64,000 bases of DNA from Macrocystis pyrifera. Taxonomy: Eukaryota; Sar; Phaeophyceae; Laminariales; Laminariaceae. Below the pieces are notes generated by a model that saw nothing but the letters and a program-made list of their open reading frames with translations, did not search any database and was not told the DNA's origin. Below are positions 42,972 through 52,555 of the stretch, piece after piece (position 1 is the first letter of the stretch; each line of letters opens with the position of its first letter). The stretch is taken from positions 19,004,977 to 19,068,976 of the forward strand of contig JASSKH010000003.1 of assembly GCA_031763025.1 (NCBI GenBank). Reading direction: 5' to 3'. The position numbers and the translations under genes are program-made.

Positions 42972-43590
42972 TTAGAATGCCGCACCGGCAATTTCCCGAG
43001 TTTCCATGCTTCTTTGAATAAAATATAGCCACAAAAGCTTCGGTGCCTCCTGGTGGGCCAGTTCTCGTTTTGGACGGCTCTCTTCGTGGGCATCGGATGA
43101 AGCAGGGAAGAACTCAGGATGGACGATAATGGCGTGGAGGATCTGAGTCACCTGGGAGGGAATGGTGGCACCATTCAGCTTGCCCTCGACGCGCTCAAGC
43201 AGAAGAAGAGCAGCGTAGATCAGGTGACAAATTGGAAGTGCTGAGGAATGATGGCTCTGGTACAGGTACTTGAACGGGTGCTTGCTTTTTGCTCGCCCAT
43301 CCCTTGACCGACACTCCGTAGCTCGGGAATGCAAAGCCTCCCGGCCTCCTCGCACGAAGTGCCAAATAGGGGGGCTGAATGTGTTGTCGGAGGACTTCGT
43401 GATTCTAGCCGTCCGTGCAGTGGGCCGAAACGTTCAGAGTTCCTTCCACCCTACCCAGATGTCCTCCCTTGTCAGCTTTTAATTTCAGCGTCGGCACGTT
43501 GTCGGGCAGCAGTGTTATCGATACCACCACTTTGCGCACTTTGCCTATAATAGTACAGCAGTACAGCAGTACACAACTGTAGTCGTGACT
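42972..43590 (-). pseudogene. Decayed coding fragment, family unknown
   Basis: Two adjacent minus-strand frames read like real protein: VVSITLLPDNVPTLKLK, DKGGHLGRVEGTLNVS (about 43530-43410), then in another frame HPFKYLYQSHHSSALPIC, AALLLLERVEGKLNGATIP, ILHAIIVHPEFFPAS and APKLLWLYFIQRS, ending at a stop at 42972. No splice sites join them naturally, and a stop and a frame change lie between. I do not recognise the family; a transposon-encoded protein is possible. Confidence 0.35.
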
Positions 43591-43640
43591 CAACATATGC
43601 GTGCTCTCACTCATACTTTTACTTTTTGATAGATTATGTT

Positions 43641-44304
43641 GCAAAAACCGACTGAATGTTTGTCTGACAGAGGCACAGCCAGAAGCACCCTTTCGAATGA
43701 TGTGTCCAACGCACGTGCCCCAGACCTTGCTGTATGCCCGGCAGCCATGATCCCTGCGAATGCAAGAGATTTCTTTGTTTGGCGACGGAACTTTATCCCA
43801 GGTATCGTCAGTTACATATTTCTGTCGCTGTCATTTGTTGTGCGGTTGCGTTGTTGTTTGTTGTGCGTCATCAACGAATCACAAAGCTCCCAATCAAGAC
43901 CGTTTTTTTTCACCCAGCAGCACCCCAGCAGCAGCACCATTTTACGAAAGTTTTTCTCATGAGTACGAGTAGGCAGCGTCTACTTACTCACTGCTGTAGA
44001 CTACTGTATGTATTAATGGCACGTCCCAGGTACTGCTGTATGATTGAGCAAGCAGTTGTTGAACGTTTCGTACGAGTACGACGTGACCCAACAATTATAC
44101 CCGGTGCAAGGTAACAGCCAGCGAGACAGAGCCTTGCTGTTGTGCATTGCCACCGCATTCTGGTGCTTGGGTTGTACCAGGTAGCGCTAGTATACCTGGT
44201 ACCTGGTATACGAGTATTAATAATCTCACGGAAGAAAGTAAAACTGCTGTTGACACACAAAAACAAAGAAATGTACGGTACGAATCACGATATTAATAGG
44301 AAGC
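43641..44304. other. No recognised gene
   Basis: It contains ACTGCTGTA words and TACCTGGTACCTGGTATAC (about 44198) but no recognisable exon. Confidence 0.5.
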
Positions 44305-44413
44305 TATTACGGGGGACCATAGTTAATAGGACCTATGGTGTACATAAAAACCTATATATTTTCCTTTTTTTATCAACAATATTGGGTCCTATTTACTAGG
44401 GGTCCCCGTAATA
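44305..44413 (-). mobile_element. MITE family A copy (reverse)
   Basis: Ends TATTACGGGGGACCATAG and GGGGTCCCCGTAATA, with interior in the reverse sense (CCTATATATTTTCC, ATCAACAATATTGGG). Confidence 0.9.
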
Positions 44414-44446
44414 TTTTTAATAGTAACGATAATACATGTCAGGGCA

Positions 44447-44885
44447 TTTCTCGGGATTTATCCCGCGGTCTTGTGCGGGATTCGGGATGGTCCCGTGAAG
44501 AATGTGAAACCCCGTGCCCGCACAAACACGTCCCGCACAAATTATATTATCCCGTTCCCGCCCAAACACCTCCCCCCCCCCCGCACAAAACGAGACCAAA
44601 AACAACCCCAGCTGAACGTTTGCGCTTCACTTGCGCACAGCTACAAGTACAGGTACAGCTAGAAAATCCCACAGCGAACGCAATCGAGTCACGTTTCTTA
44701 CGAGGTGTGTGTACCGGCGTCGGATGTACTCGTACCACACAGCAGTCGAAGCCAGCCCCAATCCCGCGATTTTGTGCGGGATTCGAGGTAGTCCCATGGT
44801 CCCGTGATATAATACATGTGAAATCAAATCCTGTGCCCGCACCAACGTGTCCCCGCACATATTATAGTACCCCGCTCCCGCGCCA
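44447..44885. repeat. Two ~125-bp GTCCCGCACAAA repeats with spacer
   Basis: Units at 44447-44570 and 44757-44885 share TTGTGCGGGATTCG, GGTCCCGTG, CCCGTGCCCGCAC and CCCCGCACA..ATTATA. GTGCGGGA and its complement TCCCGCAC both occur, giving local hairpin potential. Confidence 0.7.
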
Positions 44886-44890
44886 CGTAA

Positions 44891-45626
44891 TACTGCTGTG
44901 AAACCAATTCTTGCACAAACACGTCCGGCGGTGTCTACATCCCATTAAAATTGTACCGTTTAGTTCGGGGGTAGCTGAGTCCCGCGGAATATCGTCCCGG
45001 AGTCGAAAAGGCGTCCCGAGGAATACCCTGATCAATATGATACGAAGCGCACTTTCATGTTGTAATCCCTGCGGCCTAAGACCTGCCAAACGCGCGCTCC
45101 AAGCACAACAGCATGTACCGGTATTGATTTGGATAACTTGACAGGTTTTAACGCGCGCACCCAAGGTCGTGTACAAAATTGTTTGATTTACGTATGTACA
45201 TACTGGTGTCGTTTTTCGCTTGCGCGCCCCGTCTTCCGAAACACTCTTGTTAATAATAAGGTGGTGGATTACTGCGAGGGTTCTTATCTGGAGCCGGGCG
45301 CAAACAAGAGGGAGGTGAGCGCGCTTATGCCTCCACGGGTTTTGATAATTGTGATGTGATTGTTGAAATATCAACACATTGGATTCGAAGGAGGGGGGGG
45401 GGGGGGGGGAGCATCGATCTTAGCGCTCTATATTGCCGCCACTGCTGTCTTTTCCCGCATAACAGGCATAACAGGCATAACATGTACCAGTCTGGCCGTA
45501 AATATAAGAACATTTTAGACACTAATGTTAATATCAAACGGTCCTTGTATTTTCGCCCATAGTGGTATATTTGAATATCTCGACCGCACGTTAGAGAGGA
45601 TGGGCGTTTTGTCGTAGGGGACGGGC
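44891..45626. other. No recognised gene
   Basis: A G tract lies at about 45393-45410. Remaining sequence is unique without recognised coding potential. Confidence 0.45.
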
Positions 45627-46163
45627 GGGGGGGGGTGTACTCGACAGGAGAGATGTACTCGATCTCATGCATGGCCGTAGTCGTATGACCATAGACCCTC
45701 GCATCCCTACAATGCCGGGACGGAGCATGTCGGGTTTTCACCGACCAGGCAGACATTGCTTGCACCAAGCGCGAAGCGCCGTGAGGTGTCCGGCGAGTCG
45801 CATGAAGGGTGAGCTGCATCCTACTAAGAACCGCTTGTGAGGCGGACTTGCATATGGATGACAGCCTTAATGAGTTAGTTTAATTTCCGGTGTAGCCACT
45901 TCCAGAGACAGCAATGGGAGTACTATGTGTAACTGTCCCTTGGGTGCCTTACCTTGAACACTACGTGATACGATCAATTACGTTGTGCAGAGTAAAGGTT
46001 CTTTACTTCGCACGAATGATCTCACTCGACAACCAGCTGTGGGCGACCGCCAAAAAAAAAAAAAAAAAAAAAAAAAAACGGTACCCTGGATGTCTAGCTC
46101 ACGTAGTGAGCGGCATGTTTTACAGTGTCGTTGCCAACCGACGCCAACCCAACCGGGCGGGGG
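45627..46163. mobile_element. Family B element, full length
   Basis: G tract, core (GGCCGTAGTCGTATGACC, GGGACGGAGCATGTCGGG), then CACTTCCAGAGACAGCAATG, a run of about 28 A at 46051-46078, the palindrome GCTCACGTAGTGAGC and CGACGCCAACCCAACC. It ends at another G tract. It is the same layout as the copy at 32604. Confidence 0.82.
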
Positions 46164-46572
46164 GGGGGGGGGGGGTGGATCAACGTGGGGGTTGCAAAGT
46201 ATCTTATAATTGTACATATCCCGGTGTGACTGCGAATCGTTCCAGCTAGCTGCGTTGCGAGTACCACTCACTTCTCGGCACAAGGATGATTGCCTGCTGG
46301 TGCGCCCACCTGTCCAATAGGCCCCCGCCATGATGCCCTGCCACTTCTCTAGACCGTCGCACTGGTGGACGTTTTAGGGGCGTTGGAGTCACGGACAACC
46401 TCCATCTTCAATGATTGCAGACTGTCCCCGCTCCCCGCTTATTGTTTGGTGTTGAAACCGCCTGCAGCACTGGCAGAACTCTGTTGCTGTCATTGTTGTT
46501 GCTTTTGCTGTTTAGTCCCTGAATTGCTGACCAGCGTGGTGATTGCTGTCTCGTTCGCGTGTTCGCTTGAAG
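46164..46572. other. Upstream sequence of the Abi-like gene
   Basis: No earlier exon could be recognised. An open plus frame at 46365-46589 (Cys/Leu-rich) is probably not coding. The N-terminus of the Abi-like protein should lie here or further upstream. Confidence 0.4.
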
Positions 46573-46674
46573 GTATGGCTCCGCACTGAGGAGTATTTGA
46601 AGGACGCTCTGGGCTCGGTTGTGACGGATATTGAGGACGTGGCCATCAATCTCCTGGCCTTCGTCAATGCTCAG
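46573..46674 (+). CDS. Abi-like exon A: helical segment
   Basis: 34 codons in phase 0 between TTCGCTTGAAG and donor GTGAGA, encoding VWLRTEEYLKDALGSVV and TDIEDVAINLLAFVNAQ. This resembles the Abi helix that packs in the WAVE complex (YxxDALxSVVxxI). The exact 5' edge is uncertain because the acceptor has a weak pyrimidine tract. Confidence 0.6.
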
Positions 46675-49152
46675 GTGAGACTCTTATTTTCCCGCAATCA
46701 GACTTAAGTCGGGCTCGACTGGTGCATGATAATGGGATATACCCCCGCCGACAAGTGGTATCATAGAATTTGAGCATTCATGAAACGCAACGCTTCAAGC
46801 AGACGGCCAGAGGAATCGAGGTATCTATATGTACTGCTGTAACGGTGGTAGGTATGGCAGCCCAGTAGCCAAACATCTTGATTTTACAGTTGTACACTCG
46901 GCGGTAACACGCACAGACATAGACACAGGGAGTATACAACATAATGTAGCAAGCACGGCGAAGACAGCACCGCGTTGTGCGTACTTGCAAACTGACACCG
47001 TCGACGGTGATGATGATGATTTGACATTAGGTCATTTCCCTGAAATCTAGCCCGTGGAATCAGTCATAAAACAAGCTAAACCAAATAACGCCTCGACGTA
47101 AGAAAACGAAGAAGTACGACATATTCGGCGCAGCACCATTACTCAACGTGTAGACTGGCGGTATGAACATTCACCTGCAGGCCAGGTTTCATGCTTAACG
47201 ACCGTAACGGCCTAGTGACCACAGGCCCGGCGCAGTATACACGTAGTAGTGCTAGTAGTGCGTACTCCTGTAGTGCCCTCACCCCCGCCCCTCCCCCGAA
47301 CACGCCTATTGACCTCCGTGCCTCCTTCCTAAAAAATCGCTCCGTAGCGACGATGTATAATAGTCGTTCCTCGTTCCCCAGGTAAAAGCGTGCCATTGAT
47401 CTCCCACGGGAGACGCACAAACTGGGGTCATCATCATTATACACCTCCCCCCCCCCCCCCCCCCTGCCCTGCACTGCCTGCTGATGCCCAGGCCAACTCG
47501 GTCGAAAACGTGACGTCAGACGTTGTCGTCGCGAGGACTCGCCTCTTGCGAGCCCGTGAGCAGAGCGCGGCAACGCGTCTTCTCGCCCTGCGCAGAGCGG
47601 CCGGGGAGGCCCCGGCGCGACAAAAAATAGTCGTGCTGACGGGGTCGGAGCGGCCGACGAAGTGCCGCCCCTTGCCCCCCCGCAAACGGATATCTCTGAA
47701 GGAGAAGCTCGGCGGCATTTACGCAGACGCGCCGGCCCCGCTGTCTCTGTCGTCCGACGCTGCGACTCTGGCTGGTAGTCCGGGATCGGGGGACATGAGC
47801 AGCATGGCTGAAACGGCCGAGCTCTGGGGGGAGCACAGCCCCTCCATGCAGGGGATGTCAGAGCTCCCCTCGCCTTCTGTCGGGGCCAGCGGTGGCACTC
47901 CCGGCTCGCCCCGGAACGGGTTTGCGTCGCCACCGGCCTTGGCTTCGCCGGGGGCTAAAGGCGGGGTCAACGGCGGGGGGGGAGGAGAGGGCCGCAAGAA
48001 GGAGAAAGGACACTTGGACTTGGCGGCCGCGACGCGAAAGGCGATTGCACCTGTTGCCGCACCGGTGCTTGCGCCGCCGCCGCCCGCGCGCGACGCCGTG
48101 GTGATGAACAAGCGGCTGTCGGGGATGGGGCCTCGGCCGGGCGCTGCGGGCGCCGTGGGGGCACCGCCGCCTTTGGTGTCGCGAGCGAAGCCTGGTGCGC
48201 CACCCCCGCTGCTATCGCAAGCCGGCCACGGGGCTTCGGGCGGAACGGGAAGATTGGGGGCGAAACCCCCCCCGCCGCCCCCTCCGGCCATGTCCTCTCG
48301 ATCTAACAATCTCGGAGACGGCGAAAGTAGGGCCCGTCCGCCGCCGCCGCCTCCTCCTCCCGCCTCGAATTCGGCTCCCCATTTGGCTGGGGGGGTGGCA
48401 CGGGCGACCACTCCTCCTCTCCCACGCCCGCCCCCGCCGCCCCCGCCGGCGGCGGTATCGATGACGACATCGGCTCCTGCGCCACCTCCGCCTTTGCCGC
48501 CGCCGAAGGCGCCGTCTCGGGGGCCACCCCCGCCGCCGCCCCCGCCGCCGCAACACCCTTCGTCTCAAGCATCGGCGTTGTCGTACCCGTCACCCCAACC
48601 GCCGCTTCCTCGTCCTCCGCCGCCGCCGCCAGCAGCGCCTTCCCAGGCACCGCCACTGCCTCGGTCGTCGTTTCAACCTCCCCCCCCACCGCCACCGCCT
48701 CCGCCGTCATCTGGCCCACCAAGAACAATGGGTCAACCACCGCCGCCTCCTCCACCTCCGCCGATACCGCAAGGTGACTATATATTGACCGGATCGCGCT
48801 AAGTAGTTTCGACGTTAGGGCTAGCCGTAAGAATGACACGCAGTGTGTGGGCTTGCACGTGTGTACTCGAAAGGCGCCAACATCATCGCGAAACACTATG
48901 TTGAGCGTTTTCGTAGTTGCTAGAAGGCTTGCTCTCGTATAATCGGCGGTGATACCGATTTTGTTTTTTTCACAGGTCGTCCTTTGAGACGAAACCGTCG
49001 CGTCGCGCGCATGGACGCTCGAATTGACCCCCGCCCTCCCCTCCGATCCCCCCCCCACCGCCATTGCATTCGGCTTCCGGCCCGTATCTTCAGTTGGCGG
49101 GCAGGCGAGGCCACCCCCGCCACCGCCGCCGCCCCCGCCGCCGCCGAATTGA
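46573..49152 (+). CDS. Abi-like proline-rich protein (SCAR/WAVE complex candidate), 5' incomplete
   Basis: Abi proteins are coiled-coil subunits of the SCAR/WAVE complex that activates Arp2/3 at membranes. Three exons fit in phase: 46573-46674, 47492-48773 and 49094-49149 with stop 49150-49152. Exon A encodes TEEYLKDALGSVVTDIED and VAINLLAFVNAQ. Exon B opens with a matching coiled coil, ANSVENVTSDVVVARTRLL, RAREQSAATRLLALRRA, followed by QKIVVLTGSERP and a basic ISLKEKLGG patch. About 250 residues of poly-Pro tracts separated by Gly/Ser linkers follow. The order (helical 'Q' region, basic stretch, proline-rich tail) resembles Abi without its animal SH3 domain. A formin was considered, but no FH2 follows. 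The N-terminal exon was not found. Confidence 0.55.
47492..48773 (+). CDS. Abi-like exon B: coiled coil and poly-proline
   Basis: 427 codons plus one base; the acceptor GATGCCCAG follows a long C tract, donor GTGACT. It is phase 0 with exon A. The frame remains open to a stop at 48800-48802 if the intron is retained. Proline runs of 7-10 residues alternate with Ser/Ala/Gly linkers, the kind of profilin- or SH3-binding tail seen in actin regulators. Confidence 0.8.
49094..49152 (+). CDS. Abi-like exon C: short proline-rich end
   Basis: After acceptor CGTATCTTCAG the frame continues with GGQARPPPP, twelve prolines in all, then Asn and TGA. It joins exon B in phase. An alternative acceptor at 48976 (TTTTTTCACAG) would instead read RPLRRNRRVARMDAR in another frame. 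The proline continuity favours this model. Confidence 0.5.
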
Positions 49153-51420
49153 TGGGTGCAAAGCGCACTTCAAAGGATCGGGTTCAGACTTCTCGCCCAG
49201 CTGCAGTCGTAGGGCGGGATTATTCTTCAACTGCGCGTTGCCTCCAGCCACCAAGGCGGGCGGGCGGGTGGGGATGACTTGTCATTCCCTCGGAAAGGGT
49301 CAGGTTATTTTATTGGCGCAGAAGGTTCGGGACGGCCACGGTAGACGAAAGGGTGTATGACATGCGCATGCTTGGGGAGTGAGCCAGCTTTTCGCCACTA
49401 GGCAATGGTTCCAAGTTTAGATTCTATAGTAAGTGTGGCCCTCAAGGTTGGTGGTAGATGACGGGTGATGAGCTTCGCGCATTTTGGGGGGTTGGTACGG
49501 CGGGCTCAAGCGCTAGCGAGCTTGCCTTCAAGCTCTGGTCAAGTGCGTCCGCCGACACATGAATCGAAAAAGGAGAAGACCAAGACAGCAGTAGTCCAAC
49601 GGTGTTTTTTAGTGAAAGGTACACCACTACTGCGTATACTCTGGGAATACCCGGCCACCTGGTGGCGGGAAGAAGTGCGACCCCGATACCGAGAGACGCT
49701 CTAGCTACCTGGGTACGACCTGGGGTTACCCAGGTACTTACCCGGGTATGAGCAAATCAACCAGGTTTGGTACTCGGGTACCCCAGAGTAGATACCCTAC
49801 AACACCCTCGCAGTTATCGGTTTTGCGACGTCGGTGTTTTCTGGGGGGCATATCTATTAATAACTGCTTTGGTGGTTCCCGTTGTGTAGCGGTGATAATT
49901 TTTGCTGGAGAAACGGTGTTGTGAACTGCTGTGTACACCTTTAATTATTTAGGAAGCATCGGATCAAGAGAGCATTCCTTTCTCTCTCTGGGATGCCGTT
50001 GTCTGCGCAGGAAACGTTGTAGGCATGTGTAGCAAGACAGAGAGAGTGAAAAAGACATGCATAGGGCTTTTGAGTGGGCAAAAAAAGAACAAGCAGATCA
50101 TGGATAAGAGCCCGGAGTACGAATAATCACAATACTATTTATTTCCTCGGTCTACAGGGTCTAGAAGTAACAGAAACATGATAAGAACGAACGAGTTAGA
50201 ACCATTGTTCTGTGTTGAAGTACAGCAGAAAGTGCGTGGTGAACGGCTATTTCCCAGCATGGAAGAGGTTGTGCTCTGACCTCTCACCCCACACTCTCGT
50301 CCTTTTCATGATAAATGTATTGGTTCTCTATTAATAGGTGCTAAAATACTGTAGGATCTCTGTGACGGAATAACATATTCAAAAGTATTACCAGATACGA
50401 GTACTCTGCGCGCAAGTGATTTGGTGAGACGGAGCATTCTGTAATCCGATGTGTGTACGATAGGTAAATAGTTTAGCAAAAGAGATGATTGTATCATACC
50501 GATAACTAACTGCATCACATGTTCGTATGAACAGCCATCAGAAATATCTCCCGGTCAAACTGCTGCTGCTCCAAGGGCGCTTAAAAGAAAAAGAACATGG
50601 CAAAGACTCCGTCTGGTTCAGGTTTGGTCCTCCAGGAAGAAGGGGAGCGCACTCATTTGTTAACGCCTCAGTCGTTTGACCATTGACCACGCATCCACTT
50701 CCTACGTATTAAGTAAGAGACCTCCAATAGTTGGGCGCTCATTACGTTGTTTCTCTATATTACATGAAAGGAATTGCTAATCTTATCCCCTTCCTACCCT
50801 CCAGGGGGGGGGGGGGGGGGGGGGGTGAGTCACACCAAAATCAAGTGATATGCTGAGTAGGGGATGATTAACATTCATCCCCTCCCCCATGAACGCCGTG
50901 TGGTATCTGTGAAAAACGACCACGAACATTCTCTTTCAACCGGTGGAGGGCCGAATACCTCACCTCAGATGAAATCAGTGCTTGGAAACGTGCAGATGGG
51001 CTTCGTTGGACATGTCTGTCTGAAGTGCAGTGCACCATATTTGCGTTTGAGGAAGCTTGTATGGCGATGTGTTTTTGTTTTTCTCGATGGTGGGGGGGGG
51101 GGGGAGTGTCGGGCGTGTATTTTTTTTTCCGGCGGGCACACTTTGGCGCTCTGTTTATTCACAACAAATTGTTACAAGACACCACCCGTATCTCTCCCTT
51201 CCTCGTGTCCATTCCTTCTTCTTCTTCTGTCGTCGTACGCAGACGTTCGGGTTTGTCGCTATGGTCTTGTGATATTAATAGTTCCATCTTTCCACCCATG
51301 CTTCATGATGATCTTGATGGATATTTCGATAGAACCAAAAAACGTTGTGACGTGTTGTTTGTTGCACACCGGGACAATGTAATAGACGTTCGCCCAGCAT
51401 AATGTAAAGTTCGAATTTTA
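49153..51420. other. Intergenic, no recognised gene
   Basis: Near 49705-49790 ACCTGGGTAC and TACCCAGGTAC words repeat. A G tract (about 20) lies at 50805-50825. No MITE copy was seen. Open frames are short and unrecognised. Confidence 0.5.
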
Positions 51421-51645
51421 TTAGAATGCAAAGTTCTTGGCTGAGCCTTGGTATAGAGCTTCATCTAGATACGACTTCGTTGCACAAAAAGCAACCTCGA
51501 GGTACCGTGTAGGAGAAGGCCCGCGATACTGCTTGTAGCGGAGCTGCACGTGTCCAACGTTTTTTTGTGCAGGATGCACACCGGGTTGATTGAGATATGA
51601 TTCGAGCAGTTGCACAAGATTCTTGATACCCAGCAGTAAAAACAT
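51421..51645 (-). CDS. Candidate 3' exon, unknown protein
   Basis: A minus frame beginning MFLLLGIKNLVQLLES and ending SYLDEALYQGSAKNFAF stops at TAA, which overlaps an AATAAA-like signal (CTAATAAAATTC). That arrangement suits a gene's 3' end. An overlapping frame on the same strand carries CASCTKKRW and CFLCNE, possible zinc-binding pairs, so the correct frame is unclear. No family is recognised. Confidence 0.25.
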   Translation of the reverse strand: MFLLLGIKNLVQLLESYLNQPGVHPAQKNVGHVQLRYKQYRGPSPTRYLEVAFCATKSYLDEALYQGSAKNFAF

Positions 51646-52030
51646 CCCGCATCATCCATGGACACATATATATCTTTTTGATCTTTCAAATTGGCAGTTA
51701 CAAAAACGCCTCAAGCCGCAATAGAGAACTTTTTTGATTTTCAGATTTGCGGCTTTCGTGTTTGACTCCCTCGCTTCACAAAAAGCACTCGACCTCGACG
51801 CCCCGAGGCAAAAGCAAACAAACACCAACGACCCCTCGTGATTCAACCCAGACGAGGAAACTAGGATCCGCTCTGTTGGCCTGTTTTGCTCTCTCCAACA
51901 GCCGGTTCTCGCTCTATATCGGTGCAATTTTCAGTAATTTTCTCTCCGCCAGCTTGTTCAACTTCAATTACGCTCAACTTCGCTCCAGCACAGGCAACTC
52001 TCGGAACGCCCACCACCACTGCTGTGTACG
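51646..52030. promoter_or_regulatory. 5' flank of the acyl-CoA synthetase gene
   Basis: 385 bp before the start codon. No TATA box is obvious. CTCTCTCC-like pyrimidine patches occur near 51890-51950. Promoter function is inferred only from position. Confidence 0.3.
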
Positions 52031-52555
52031 ATGCAAACGACAGCTACACTGAGACTGGGGAGATCGTCGCTCGCCCGCGCTAGAGCCGTCCACTTCTCCG
52101 GTCGATTATCGGCCCCCTCTGTGGTGGGCCTCTCATCAGCTCGGGGTAGGTGGGCTGAATCCTTTCTGGCAGCGTCAACAAACGGATTCGCGAATGCGGT
52201 GCCGTTGAGGCAATTTGGTTCGAAGTCAGGAGCTGATGACCGCCCCATCCACGCCACCCCGCACTACATGGACTACGACACCCTCGTCGATATGCACCTG
52301 GTCACACGCCAGAGCTTTGGCAACCGGCCGCTGTTCGGTACGAAGCCGGGAGGGCAGGGTTCCGCGCCTTTCGAGTGGATGACGTACAAGGATTTTGGGA
52401 AGCGGGTTGACCAGTGCCGAGCGGCGCTGGACGGGTTGGGTATAGCCCGAGGAGACAAGGTGGGCATCGTCAGCAACAACAGGCAGGAGTGGGCGGTGTG
52501 CGCGTACGCAACGTACTCCCTGGGAGCGGTGTTCGTGCCGATGTACGAAGAGCAG
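52031..52555 (+). CDS. Acyl-CoA synthetase exon 1
   Basis: 175 codons from ATG to donor GTGGGT. After a basic leader ([20 protein letters not shown]) come the N-terminal family blocks [32 protein letters not shown] and [15 protein letters not shown]. The start is the first ATG of the frame. Whether the leader is cleaved is inference. Confidence 0.93.

Noticed and set aside
47139-48568. Long minus-strand ORFs opposite the proline-rich exon
   Set aside because: They are complements of the poly-proline codons (Gly/Arg-rich) and shadow the supported plus-strand exon B.
47492-49152. Formin (FH1-FH2) interpretation
   Set aside because: The proline tracts resemble an FH1 region, but no FH2 exon follows in 3 kb downstream and the upstream helices fit Abi better.
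48976-49277. Alternative last exon of the Abi-like gene from the CACAG acceptor at 48975
   Set aside because: In phase it gives an Arg-rich tail unlike the preceding sequence, while the acceptor at 49093 continues the proline code and stops cleanly. It remains a possible splice variant.
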